This document shows positions 12,172-23,627 of a stretch of 64,000 nt of DNA, one piece after another; position 1 is the first letter of the stretch; every line of letters starts with the position of its first letter. Both the position numbers and the translations under genes were made by a program. The notes below the pieces were generated by a model. The model was not told the DNA's origin. It ran no database searches and saw only the letters and a program-made list of their open reading frames with translations. The stretch spans positions 852,589-916,588 of the forward strand of contig MU278356.1 of NCBI GenBank assembly GCA_022385755.1, given 5' to 3'. This stretch comes from Trametopsis cervina. Lineage: Eukaryota; Basidiomycota; Agaricomycetes; Polyporales; Irpicaceae.

Positions 12172-14385
12172 TTATGACCTCAACTTCGTCAGAATAGACC
12201 GGAAAGGCATCCTGCTGCGTTGCGCACTCGGCGGAGTGGAAGCGGTCTTATCAGAACCAGGGCTGCTGACCGACTTCCTCCATTTATTCTCGTCGACCGA
12301 CTGCTTCTTCTGCACTTTCTTGCTGGGAGTGCTACTGTCCTTCTTATCCTTCTTGACTACTTTCCCGCTATCCACCGGCAACGATGAACGAGAGACTGCC
12401 CCAAGTCGCTTCGGCCGTCCGATGTCGGCCTTGTCCGGTGCACGGCCAACAACACTTTGACGAGCCGGGATGTTGCCGCGAGATGTGGGAGTGAGGGAAG
12501 CCTCAGCAGGCACAGAAGCGTGCGAACGCGTGAATGACCGGACAACAGGATGCTTGGGGAAACTCGTCCTTGGTTGATCAGTGCTTTCTGGGCGAGCCTC
12601 CACGATGGACGCCTTGCGTCGCGATTGAGGGTTACTGCTGGGAGCCGTGGCCGCGCGCTTCCTCCCGCCCGTCTTGGCCATCTCCTTCTCGGACCCGTTG
12701 TGTTCATCGACTTCAAAGACAGACTCCAGTTCGCGTTCATCACAGGCGTATTCACGCATGCTGGGCAGCTCGGAGAACCTGACGCTCTTCTTCTCCCGAG
12801 TCTTGAGGATGCTGCGCACGGGGCGACCCATCGACGCGCTGCTCATTGGGCGCTGATAATTCACCGGCGTGCTTGTCGCGCAGAAGGGAGTTGGCGGGGA
12901 GGAAAGACCGGGTGTCGCTGGTTCGAACGGGATTTCTGTGGCGGTAACATCCATGCTGGTGTCACCGAAGTCGTCGTCCGCCAGGTGCGAGAGATCGACG
13001 GTCATCCTCGCAGGTCGCCCCTTCTCCGAGACGCTGTTGCGCGGCGTTTCAATGATCACTGTACGTCGACGCTGTTGTTTGGGGAGTTCAGAGGCAGGTT
13101 TGACAAAGTCAGCTTTCTCTAAGTCTATATCGGCGTCGGATTGATCAACAGCGGGCGGAGAGTTGATAAGTGTGGGATCGGTGCTCCAGGAGAACGAGTC
13201 AGAGTCCAGTTTACTGATGTCCAGTGCAGGAGGCGTTGAAGTAGCCGGCGGGTCGTTGGCCATTGTGGCCATGGCTATTTCGGGCGGTGCAGGAAGTTCC
13301 ATGTGCGTTTCTAGAAGCTCTCTGGCAAAGCCCCACTCATCTTGATCAAAGCCCATTGAAGCATCCAGTTCAGCAGGGGCGTCACAGAGATAATGCAGTT
13401 CCGAAGCCGTGACAGGGGACGGAGGATTCAGAGGAGGACAGCGCGAGCGTAGATCTTGACACATAGCCTCGAGATCCATAGTAAAGTCGCCACCAGAGCC
13501 GACGAACTCAAACTTCGGGCTGTACGCGCTAGGGGAGCCTTGGAACGGCGTTGGGATTCCCGGATACATGTCGGTAGATTGGGCAGGCAGAGCAGGCAGC
13601 GGAAGAGCAGGAGGTCCAGTGCGACCCCGGCGAACCGCAAGAGGAGTAGGCGCAAGTCGTGCCAGACTGTGTTGACTAGATCCCAGGGACAGCCGAACAG
13701 CAGCAGTGGAATTCGAGAGCATTATAGTTGGTACCGTATCTCCTTCGAATGGTGTCTCCGTGTCATTGACGCCCACACAAGACGCTAGAGGAGTGGAGTC
13801 CTCGTCTTGCTGGTGAACGAGGTCTTGCTGTTCCGTCGTTGCTGCTTGTATGATCACCGTCCAAGATTCGGAACACGCGACTCGACGAGTGCGAAGAATA
13901 GAGCGAAAAATCTCGGGAGAGAAAAAGGAACCTCTGGGAGCCCAGGGTTTGCGAGCACCACTGACCACTTCGACAGGGTCTTGCCAAGGTTCGTGGTCAG
14001 AGAGGGGCTCGTCTTTCACATGCTCCTATAGATAATGGTCACACAACGGAAGACAAGGAGCGTAGAAAGCACTCACCACCCAGCGTTGGACTGTTATCGG
14101 CTCCATGAGCATACCCTTCAACCGCGGACCAGTCACTACAGATATGGCGGCATTTGCACGAGCCTTCCTATTGACGAGAGTGTTTCCTGATGCAAGATTG
14201 AGAATAATTGGACGTCTCGGAATAGATGGAAATGACGGGGCGGACTGCAAGGAATGTGTGCTGTCTGTAAGAGACAAGAAAGTGATAGATGCACTTAAAA
14301 CCGTGTCTTCTGACTGCATCTTGCTGATATCTAGAGAGTCGGAGGAGATGCGTGAGCTGGTCAGCATGGTCTTCCGCAGAACCAT
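12172..14385 (-). CDS. Disordered protein with SILK and RVxF-type PP1 docking motifs
   Basis: Two exons (14385-14077, 14025-12172) encode 720 residues. I recognise no catalytic domain. The sequence is Ser/Pro/Thr-rich and probably mostly unstructured. Its notable part is RPVRSILKTREKKSVRFSELP (codons in 12766-12819). SILK and KSVRF (RVxF class) are the two short motifs by which regulatory proteins such as inhibitor-2 and KNL1 bind protein phosphatase 1. Related SIL motifs recur near the start of exon 2 (FRSILRTRRV) and at the very C-terminus (FRSILTKLRS). The tail is strongly basic (VVKKDKKDSSTPSKKVQKK). The start chosen is the first ATG of exon 1 and is uncertain, since the frame remains open slightly upstream. 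A role as a PP1 targeting or scaffold subunit is inference from motifs. Confidence 0.75.
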
Positions 14386-15124
14386 CAGAGGCAATACGAC
14401 AGAGGTTGAGGATGCAAAGGCTCAAGAGAAAGTTAAGTCTGCCAAGGTTATCGCGTTGGCTGGAGGCTGACCGGTCTGACCGACGATCAGGTGGTGAACC
14501 CAGTCCAAACTGAAACACGCAAGTCCGTAGAGACAACGCGCTAGCCAAGATTATAGGCAAGTCGTACATCATGTCTGCGGGATAGAGTCAAACATATCGA
14601 GGCTTAAGCCCCCAGCTTTGTGTCCGCCTCGAGCGTACTCAAAATATCACGGCGTCGAAGGCCGCGTAGGTGTATAAATATACTGTACTGTACTCCCTTG
14701 GACTGTGTTTTCCCCCGGTACTGCCGCTGACCTGACAGTAGTGCAGAAGTTCGAGCACACCGACGTTTCAAACCAAGCAGAAGTTGTTGCCAGAACACCG
14801 CCTGTTCCCGTATGCTGCACTCGAATCAACGATCTGGCGTGACAACGGCGTCACATTCCTTGATCCTTTCCCTTATCCAGCGCTCTTTTTGGTGACTTGT
14901 TCCTGGATGGTTTCTATATCAGGCAATAATGGTCACTCCGGAGCTGTGACCGAGTTCGTTGCTGAGTTGTAGTCGTTTCAGATCAGCTCCTGCACAGCCA
15001 TCCATATTGACAACGCCATGATATAAAGGCAGATTTGGCGGTTTCTGTCCCTCAGTGGACGTCTTCTTTTCCCTTCGGTTCACCCACCAATTTTCTCTTT
15101 CGTTCTTACTCGTTCATCTGGATC
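14386..15124. other. 0.74 kb divergent promoter region
   Basis: The region lies between the minus-strand disordered protein and the plus-strand aspartic protease. No gene is visible; a TATA-like element sits near the protease. Confidence 0.55.
15022..15028 (+). promoter_or_regulatory. TATA box of the aspartic protease gene
   Basis: TATAAAG lies about 100 bp before the protease ATG and is followed by a pyrimidine-rich leader (15063-15120), a common arrangement at highly expressed fungal genes. Confidence 0.5.
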
Positions 15125-17320
15125 ATGAACGCCCTTCTTCTTTCTTTCCTTTTCGTATCGCTGTGCGGTATCAGCAATGCTCTCCACATTCCTGTCGTTG
15201 CTCGCTCGGTTGACCATGCAAAGCCACGCCATATGATGATGAAAGGTTACCAATCGCACCACAAGGGTCTTAAGGTTGACGAGAACATTGAGAACGCGAA
15301 GGATATTGTGGTATGCAACCTTTCCATCTACTGATTTTGATGTCCAAATTGAATTGTGCGTCAGTACGCTACCAACATCACCGTGGGTGGCCAGACATTC
15401 CCCATTCAGCTCGACAGCGGTTCGTCAGACCTCTGGATCAAACGCGACGGTTTGAATGTCACTAGCACGTCGAACCTCACCGCCTCTTTGACCTTTGGTA
15501 TCGGCGAAGTCAGCGGAAACATCTCTTTCGCTGAGATGGAGATCGGCCCTCACACGATCCCATCGCAAGGTATGGCAGCACTTCCTCGGTGTTGCGGGCT
15601 ACGCTCACATGCCCTTTAGCCTTCCTGAACGCGGACAATGCTACCAACTTTGATACCATCTTGAACAGGGGCATCCTCGGTATTATGGGTCTGGCATTCG
15701 ACTCAGCTTCCACGATCTTCCAAACCACGGCGTTGACTTTCGGTCTTAACGACACGCGCGGTGTAACTCCCCTCACGAACGTCTTCCTGCAGAACAGGAC
15801 TGCTCCTACGATCTTCACTGTCCTGTTGGGTCGCTCTTATGACAAGGATGGTCCTGAGGAAGGTGCCTTCACTATCAGCGAGACCGTTAAAGGCCTCGAA
15901 GCTATTGACGACCAACCGCAACTCCCCCGTACACCCGCGCAGCTCACGAACGTCACCGTGCTGCCTCGCTGGTCCGTGGTTGTCGACAGCATGACCGTGA
16001 ACGGCACCCAGTTCAAGTTCAACCAGTCGTCTGTTGATGGCGTTGACGGTGGCAAGCAAGTGGCTGTTCTCGACACTGGATTCACTTTCCCTCAGATCCC
16101 GGCTGCTGCTGTCGATGCCATCTACTCCAACATTCCCGGAGCAGTCTTCAACGCGACCAGTGGTCTGTTCAACCTGCCTTGCGACTTCCCTGTGTCGATG
16201 TCATTCGAGCTCGGGTATGGATTTCTTACCAGTTCCTATGATTTCATCACGCTCATTCTTATGTATTTTAGAGGAAAGACCGTCCCTATTCACCCCTTGG
16301 ATATCACTACGGTCTCCACCGATGGCGACCAGACCGTGTGCCACAATGCATACCGGTACGTTGGGATTGTTGTTAATATATTTTTTGGCTCGTTGACTCA
16401 TCACGTCTCCAGCGCGATCTCCTTGCCGCCGGGTGTTGCAGCGGGCTTTGACATGATTTTGGGAGACGGTTTCCTGAAGAACGCCTATGCGAAGTGAGTG
16501 GTAGTTGTCACTTGTACTATCGCTGTTGTGCTGACTCTTGGTTCCCAGGTTCGACTTCAACTTTGCCAACCCTGACCAACCTCCGTTCGTCCAGCTCCTT
16601 GCCACCACCGAACCGAAGTCTGCTCTCAAGGAGTTCCAGACCGTGCGTCCTAAGCAGATCAAGAAGAACGACAAGTCCATCGCGGATGCTAAGAACTCGA
16701 CTAGCAGCAGCAGCTCCAGCTCTAGCACCTCCACAAGTTCCAGTGCCAGCTCCAGCTCTACCCAGGAGTCGTCCACCATGACTCGCACTGCCGAGAACAT
16801 GATGGCCACCATGTCTGCCGACAAGAACTGCACTGACACGTCCAAGAAGTCCAGCACCGACTCTAAGATGATGTCCTCCAGTTCCGACTCTAAGATGATG
16901 TCTTCCAACTCCGACTCTATGATGATGTCTGGTTCGCTCGCCGTCGAACAACCGCTCGGCAAGCGCGCTTCTATGGGCCGCATCGTCATCTTCCGTGGGG
17001 GCGTAGTCCCCGGCCAACCCATGCGCTTCCACCAGAAGGTCATGAACTGCATGAACCGCGTCGCCAACGACCTGCATGAGGCGTACGGCCCGGTTGCCCT
17101 CACGCTTCTTGCAGGTACGCTCGGTATCGCAGTTCTCTCATGCATCATGGCCGTCGCACTGGGCATCCGTATGCTCCTGCGCCGCAGAAGAGGCGAGGAG
17201 AAGTACGAGCCGTTGGCGATGAAGGAGGAGATGATCTTCGACGCCCAGGAAGAGGGCGCCGCCATCAGCTACAACCATCATGAACACCCCACCACTACCC
17301 CTGGGTATCGCAGCGATTAG
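15125..17320 (+). CDS. Secreted, membrane-anchored A1-family aspartic protease
   Basis: Six exons (15125-15310, 15365-15569, 15620-16214, 16272-16355, 16413-16493, 16549-17320) encode 640 residues. The order is a signal peptide (MNALLLSFLFVSLCGISNA), a short propeptide, then a pepsin fold. The first catalytic site is QLDSGSSDLWI, with Ser in place of the usual Thr of DTG, and the second is VAVLDTGFTFPQIP. The core has many N-glycosylation sites (NLT, NIS, NAT, NRT, NGT). After the catalytic domain comes a long Ser/Thr/Met-rich stalk with tandem DSKMMSS repeats. A single transmembrane helix follows (LTLLAGTLGIAVLSCIMAVA) with a basic stop-transfer RRRR and a cytosolic tail of about 50 residues. 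The layout fits a type I surface or vacuolar/secretory-pathway protease. Unlike yapsins it is probably not GPI-anchored, because a charged tail follows the helix. Confidence 0.9.
16862..16941 (+). repeat. Tandem 27-bp coding repeats in the protease stalk
   Basis: Three imperfect units encode DSKMMSSSS, DSKMMSSNS and DSMMMSGS-like sequence just outside the membrane helix of the aspartic protease. They form part of a low-complexity, probably O-glycosylated stalk that begins with a poly-Ser run at about 16703. Confidence 0.75.
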
Positions 17321-18058
17321 CTGCTTCAAGCCCTCCGCTTAATTTATTACGCTATTACTTGAGTTCTAATGCTCACACCTGTCCTTAACCTGCTTTGAAT
17401 GTGCTTTCTTGCTATTGCTGTGATCTTGAACCGAAAGTAACGCGTGAACGCTGAGGGTAAATTTGAGATCTCAGTCTAAGATTCGGTGGCTCCGGACTGG
17501 AATCATGGCGAGACAAACATCAACTGAAGTCCTTATGGGGCTTGCTATGTAGCGCATTAGGACTCTCTTCGACACTACGGAGGGTCTACTTAAAAATTTA
17601 GTTTCCTCGACTGTTGAGTCGCACATTTATAAACATCGGAATACACAGCTTACCAGTGATGCTGAGGTGATGAGATTGGACTTGCACACTTTCAAAATCG
17701 GGGAGTCGTTGCGCGCAAATATATAACGCAGGAGCCACTGTTTCGAACTATACTACTAATCGCACACCGACAGAAATGCGATCCAAAAAGCGAGTAGTGA
17801 AGCGAAAACGATAATAATAGCGAAAGTCCTGCAGTGCGAGAGCGCAACGCGATAACAATAAGAGAGATGAGTGAGACATGTAACGGAAAAGGACTGTACG
17901 CGTACGACAAGCCACGAGACGACGACATCGATAACAAGCTATGCGAGACCAAGACAAACGGTAAAAACGAGACAGAGGTAACGACAGACGAGAAAAGGGA
18001 TCCGCAGAGGTAATGAGTCTATTGGTACAGTTCAGCGACCAACCGCTGTGGCAAAGTG
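17321..18058. other. 0.74 kb convergent 3' region
   Basis: The region lies between the protease and the minus-strand disordered protein, both ending here. It is AT-rich and shows no supported gene. Confidence 0.55.
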
Positions 18059-20079
18059 TTATGATTGCCGGCGGGACGAGCGGCTTCCATGGCGCATTTC
18101 ATCACGGGTCCTCATTCGCTGCTTGCGCAGGTTCATCATCATCTCCTTGGTATATGGCGAAAGCTCGGAGGAGGATGCTGGCGAAGGAGGATCACCATTG
18201 ACAAAGCTGGGATGGCGCATGTCGAATATGGTACGGAGGGGCATCGCGGTCGGGGGACTATTCTCCTTGTCTCGCTGTGCTCGATCTGCCTTTCGGCTCT
18301 TTCTAGGGGCCGATATCCGCGAGGGATCGTCATTGCTGGCGATACTGGACGTGTGTGATGTAACGCGGCGCTGTTGACGAGTCCGGGCAGGAGTACTAGG
18401 GTCTTGTGATACGTGTTTCGGGATGCGGGTGCGTGTGGCTGGCTTGTTGTGCTGAGCTGCAGCGTCCCGTGTACTGCCATGAGACTTGACACGGGGCGCT
18501 GGGGTATCGGGCATAGCGTTGACGAGCGGTTGCTGATAATTGATGTTGACCCGGACTTTGGGTCCGGGACTTGGTTGAGGCCGTGGTCCGCGCGGTATTT
18601 TGCTAGGGTGGCTGGATGTTGTGAGAACGCTGGAATGCGAGTCTCCTGTATGATGTACACGAGCGGAAGAGGAAGAAGCTTGAGGGACTGTGGACGGATC
18701 TTGAGGCTCAGTGTGTTGAGAATACAGGATATTCAGAGTATCCGTAGAGCGTGAAAGCGGGTTCGTGATTGGTGTCAATTTGGTAACGGTAGCGGTGTGG
18801 ATCTGGGCGGAAGAAGTCAAGGAGGTATCGCTGGTATCGGAGTTGTTGTTCGTCTTCGATGGAACTGGAGGGGGTACGCTGGATTTGGATAGGGCTCGGG
18901 TGTCGCTGGAGTGTCGAGTAAGAGAAGGCAGGGATGGGGTGTGTTCAACTTGACTTCTTTGGCGCTGGAGAATGGACTTCCTGCGCTCAGTGAGGAAGCC
19001 AAAGACCTCTGAAGCACGCATGGGTGTTTTCGGTTCGCTTTCCTGAGGTATGGTCTCTTCATGTAAGATAATAGACGTGATTCCAGCTTCGGTAGCATTG
19101 CTGAGTTCGACTTCTAATGAAGAGATCGCAGGATAGTTGCCCGATAGTTCCTGTGAGAGATCGGAGTTGAAGAAGAGATTCGATGGGATAGGCTTTGTAG
19201 AAGGATCGTCGGGGAAATGAGTGTCTTTAGGTGTTTCTATGGGGTTAGTTAAGGCAAGAGACGTTGTGCTACCGCCGTGCTCCCTACGATGTGGCCCTCA
19301 GTAACATATGGTTAGGAACCAACAATGACGACATACCCGAGGAATCGCTCGGCCCAGGAGATATCGCCCTCAGCGGCATCGTTGCCGTCATCCTGAGGAG
19401 AATCTCCGAGGAGTTGTCGCAGTGTAGAGCCAGAGCGCTTGATCTGTTCGCGGCCGCCGACATCATGGACTGGTGCAGGCGTTTGCGGTGTATTCGAAAA
19501 GGCCGTTGAACTGATGCGGCCGTTGTCGTCATACATGTTCAGGAGGCTTGCGACGGATGGATCTTGACGCAAGCAGTGTAGGCGGCTTTGGTCCCGTGGG
19601 GTGACGGGTACACGGCGTGGGTGGGCGCGAGGTCGGAGGGGGGAGTCGGCTAGGGGATCTTGCTCGTCAGGTAGGCGGGGGTTGGCGTTGGGGAATTCTG
19701 TACATGCTTCGAGCTTCCGTTCGAGCACTTTCACGGTGTACGTTCCCCTACGTTGTATACTGGTGGCGGACTTGGCAGGCGATGAGGCAGGAGTGTTAAC
19801 TACGCTGTTGATCGGATGCGCTTTGTGGCCCGTGTAAGCAAGCTCCGCTGGAGACAAAGTAACGCGCTTACGCAAAGGGGGCAAAAGGGAATAATCAGTC
19901 TCTGAAGGCTCAGCGAAATGAGCAGATGCAGAGCGCAATAAACGCGTCGCCTCGCCATCGACCGGCTCCCCCAGCTGTACAATCCGCCCATTGGCATCCA
20001 CTTGCTCCGCGAGACGAGCTTGATTCTTGCGCCTTGATTTCTTGCTACCGATAGAAAAGAACCGCTTGAGGAATCCCAT
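18059..20079 (-). CDS. Hypothetical disordered protein, 650 aa
   Basis: Two exons (20079-19337, 19268-18059) with a 68-bp intron keep one frame and give 650 residues. The N-terminus is basic and amphipathic (MGFLKRFFSIGSKKSRRKNQ), which could bind membranes or nucleic acid. The rest is Ser/Thr/Pro-rich, with charged clusters (RKSRKADRAQRDKENSPP) and a basic, Arg/Met-rich C-terminus (NLRKQRMRTRDEMRHGSRSS). A short patch, EVFGFLTERRKSILQRQ, carries another SIL motif. I recognise no domain. The KEN tripeptide in QRDKENSPP resembles an APC/C degron, which would fit cell-cycle control, but this is only suggestive. Confidence 0.72.
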
Positions 20080-20607
20080 CTTGAAAGTCGTGGAGGGGTC
20101 GTAAAAGCTTGAGGATAGTCGTGGTCGTGGTCGTACAAAGCGTTAACAAGGGACACAGGCGCCGTAAGTTGAACAAGATACAAACAAGACGTAAATACGG
20201 ACCCTCCATATTAAAACCACGTGTTCGTCGCGTGGGTAACGATAACCGGTCTCTCAGCTTAACCAATGTATTGAACTTGATTGAAGTACGTACTGTACGC
20301 GTAAGATATAAAGCAACGAGGTGATGTCGCAAACATATGTGGCAGGTTTTCCAGTATCGAAGGCAACAGAGGCCTCGTGTTCGCCGTTTAAGTGGCTTGC
20401 TTAAGCGGACCCTTGCCAGATGTTTTCAGGTCTGGAGAATACGGACTGATGCAGCCCGCGGTACTTTGGTATTCTCCTCCAGAATACACTGCCGACGTGA
20501 AGGCTTGAATAAATAACACCGCAGCGTAAGCCGTAGTTGCGAATAGATGGTGGCGAGGGCGGCAAAGTCAAAACCCATAAAGCGATCGGCGGCCCGGAGA
20601 TTTCGCT
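20080..20607. other. 0.53 kb divergent promoter region
   Basis: The region lies between the minus-strand disordered protein and PUS1. Nothing beyond a probable bidirectional promoter is visible. Confidence 0.55.
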
Positions 20608-22873
20608 ATGATGTTTTCGCTTTTGCGACGCAATGCGTCCGTCCGTTCTCTAGGTCTTTATCTCGGTGCTGCGCATTCTCCTCGACGTCTGAGCTCAAGT
20701 GTCTTGCCCTTGCGGTATCTTACGATGGAGGCCACCAATTCAATCCCACAAAAGCGACCCTTGGAGGATGCGGAACCTTCAGAGCCTGCACCCTCACGTC
20801 TCCGAACGCCAGCTACAGAGGTGATCATGGACACAAGGGAAGATGCAGGCCCTTCAACGAAACCTGCCACTGGAGACGATCCGGACAAGCCTGTGCGCAA
20901 GGGCAAAGGAAAGAAGACGTCCATGTCCAGACGTGAGGCGCGAGAGGCGCACAAGACGCACGACACACGACGGGGGACACGCCCTGAGCGCGCTGAAGGT
21001 GAAGGAGACATTGTTGGGGAGGGCGATGGGGAGAAGGGATTCAGACTTCCGAAACGCCAGTGTGCGTTGATGCTTGGATTTTGTGGGTCCGACTATTCTG
21101 GTATGCAGTTGTACGTCCCTACACGTTTGCAGAAGAGGTTGTCATTCATGTACTGATGAACTACGTCGCCATCATAATGAACCTTTCAGTCAACCACACG
21201 CAAGGACGATTGAAGGCGCGTTATTTGAAGCTCTAATAAGGGCTGGTGCTGTCTCACAAGACAATGCGGACAGTATCGCTAAGGCACGAGCCTTTCCCCG
21301 TATTGCGAAGGACAAGCTCTCAGCGCATATTTATAATAGGTTAACTTCAGCAGAGCGGCTCGTACAGATGCGGGCGTGCATGCCGCTGGCAACCTAGTGT
21401 CCATGAAAATGATCACATGCGTTCCAGGTGTCCCAGATCTCGTAGCGCGAATTAACGAAGAGCTTCCACCGGAGATTAGGCTGTGGGGTTTCGTATGTAC
21501 CCCTGAAGCACATATGAGCGCGACTTACATATATGGACCGTATACAGGAACGTGTACTCAAATCCTTCAATGCCAGAAAGCAAGTGAATCTGTCCACGAA
21601 TGAGCAAGCACGATGGCTAACATACCAACAGTACATGCGATAGCCGCAAATACACTTACTATTTCCCCTCATACCTCCTCATACCTCCAAAACCTGGTAG
21701 CGGACAAGATAAGGTCATTAGCCAACACACCGACGAGTCTCCAGAAAATCCTTTACGTCAATTCTGGAGCGGTACATCCACTGAAACGACGAAAGAAGAA
21801 GACCTCGAGCGAAAAAGGCAGTTCCGCGTTCCAACGCAAGCCGTTGAGCTGTTGCGTAACATAGCCAAGAAGTTCGAAGGCTCACATAACTTCCATAACT
21901 TTACCGTGGGCCGAGACTATAATGACCGAAGCAGCATGCGTATGATGAGGAAGATTGAGGTGAGTTATTCACCACCCCATCGACCGTCCTAACGAAAGAA
22001 GCGGTGCAGATCGCGGACCCTGTGGTGCATGGCCCAACTGAGTGGATCGCTGTGATGTTCCATGGACAAAGCTTCATGCTTCACCAGGTACGCTGCTCAC
22101 TATGTTTGGGTATGCCACTCTTAAACAGCTTCACACGTCTTGCAGATAGTGAGTTCAACCCCAGACATTATGTCACTAAAGCCCTGACATTCGTACTCCA
22201 GCGTAAAATGATGACTGCGCTGGTGCTATGCTGTCGAACAAATACGCCTCCAGAGATCATGGACGAGGTATTTTTCTTTTCGCATGGTCTGGGACGATCG
22301 AGTCTGAATAGCTGCTCTCTTAGCTTTACGGACCAAGGAACGTTTTTGTCCCGAAGATGCCAGCACTAGGTTTACTCCTCGAATACCCGATATTTGACAA
22401 TTATAATAAGAGAGTAACGGAGAAGGTGGATCCATCAGACCCTGACTATCGTCGGCCGGTCGACTTCGAAAGTTATAGAGAGAAGATCGACGCATTCAAA
22501 CAGGAGCATATCTACTCACGTATGAGGGCTATCGAAGATCAGGGTGGTGTGTGAGTGACTTGCGCTTGCTTCTTGTAATTCGCATGATGCTCATAGTGGC
22601 CGCAGTTTTGATGCTTGGATAAGATCGCTTGACAAGTACAACGGAAACGACCTTCTCTATTTTAATCCGGAAGGGAAGATCCCAGAGGCTGCGGTCATCA
22701 AGCGCACTGAGAAGAGAAGCGCTCCGTTTAGGGAGAAGAAACGTTTCGACGTCACGACATTCCCTTCAGGTGCGGACGTAGCGAAGCTAATGGCGGAGGA
22801 AGAAGTGCGCGATGCCGACGAGGATACGGAAGAGAAGTTGGGTAAGAAAGAGCTGCTTGAGATGGAAGGTTAA
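20608..22873 (+). CDS. pus1: tRNA pseudouridine synthase 1 (TruA family)
   Basis: Pus1 isomerises uridine to pseudouridine at several positions of tRNAs and some other RNAs. Nine exons (20608-21110, 21190-21283, 21340-21492, 21548-21579, 21632-21959, 22010-22087, 22202-22267, 22324-22550, 22606-22873) give 582 residues. Key motifs: LMLGFCGSDYSGMQ, the catalytic Asp in RAARTDAGVHAAGN (spliced), SRKYTYYFPSYLLIPPKPGSG, HNFHNFTVGRDYNDRSS, WIAVMFHGQSFMLHQ. The second and fourth introns start with GC rather than GT (21284 and 21580); the latter has the canonical GCAAGT. The first 39 residues look like a mitochondrial presequence and a second Met at codon 40 could start a nuclear form. The C-terminus is acidic. 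It is convergent with RPB4, 130 bp apart. Confidence 0.93.
21284..21339 (+). other. GC-AG intron in PUS1
   Basis: The exon must jump from NADSIAK to VNFSRAARTDAG to keep the conserved core. No GT donor gives the right phase, whereas AAG|GCACGA to ATAG does (56 bp). Confidence 0.6.
21580..21631 (+). other. GC-AG intron in PUS1 with canonical GCAAGT donor
   Basis: Splicing at AAA|GCAAGT to AACAG joins RVLKSFNARN to TCDSRKYTYYFPSY in frame (52 bp). GCAAGT is the consensus of the minor GC-AG class. The nearby GTGAAT gives the wrong phase. Confidence 0.75.
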
Positions 22874-23003
22874 GGAGGGGATAGTTCCATCATGAACATA
22901 TGTCACACGACCAGACACCCTCTGTATTTAACACAGCCGGCTTGCATAGTTTTTGTCCAGCCATCAACAATTTGAGTCACGTCAAGCTCGTGGCGATGAA
23001 TAT

Positions 23004-23627
23004 TTACGACTGGAACCTCCTCATGGTCTGTATCTCATCAAGAAGCACCTGTAGTCTGTCGTCATCAATCTTGACAAGACTAGCGGTCGACGCGTGAGAT
23101 AAATGTGTACAAGGTACCGAAGTGGCGTACGCTACCTGGGAACAATGCTCTTCGCTTCTTCAGCCTCCGCCGGACACAGGTTAGCAATCTGAGCCGTCTC
23201 AAACTGTGTGAGGGCCGGCTCTCTTCTGAGAGTTCTATGAATCCAGGCGTGAGATGTTGAAACGGGGTTGCGGGATGCGCGAGACATAATCTCACTCTCG
23301 GACGGCACCAGTCGAATCCGTCGTGTGAAACTTGGCGAATGTCTTCACGTACTCCAGGGTTTTATTGTACACACTAGTGGCAAGCGTTGAGAGTAGTTGA
23401 GATGTATTCATATGGGGACATACGCAGTGTCGGGAGCCTCCTTGTCCCGATTCTCCAAGAGGTACTTCACCTCCGAAATGAGCAAACAACCAGCGTTGTT
23501 GAACTCTGTAGGCCTTTTAGCCATCTCAAGCAGGTAGTAGACAGTAGAGCGCACCTGCGCCAAGCTTTAACGCAGCGGCATCCTCGTCTTCCGTCTGCGG
23601 TCTGTGCCGCAAGCGTGTAGTGGCCAT
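23004..23627 (-). CDS. rpb4: RNA polymerase II subunit Rpb4
   Basis: Rpb4 pairs with Rpb7 to form the stalk of RNA polymerase II and also escorts mRNAs. Five small exons on the minus strand (23627-23555, 23505-23424, 23373-23296, 23234-23136, 23079-23004) give 135 residues, a normal length for the family. Landmarks: the N-terminal acidic patch RPQTEDEDAAALKLG, NAGCLLISEVKYLLENR, VYNKTLEYVKTFAKF, ALTQFETAQIANLCPAEAEE, AKSIVPSLVKIDDDRLQ and the C-terminal LLDEIQTMRRFQS. No exon exceeds 100 bp, so the gene is easily missed. The ATG has a good context (GCCATGGCC). It is divergent from the transporter gene. Confidence 0.93.

Noticed and set aside
12550..13122. 190-codon plus-strand frame
   Set aside because: Antisense of the disordered PP1-motif gene; no start context or motif.
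14105..14470. 121-codon plus-strand frame that looks protein-like
   Set aside because: It overlaps exon 1 of the minus-strand gene, which joins to exon 2 through a clean GTGAGT donor and TATAG acceptor. It has no recognisable family.
16201..17265. 354-codon minus-strand open frame with Leu/Glu/Val repeats
   Set aside because: It is the antisense of the Ser/Met-rich 3' exon of the aspartic protease, whose catalytic motifs and helix are on the plus strand.
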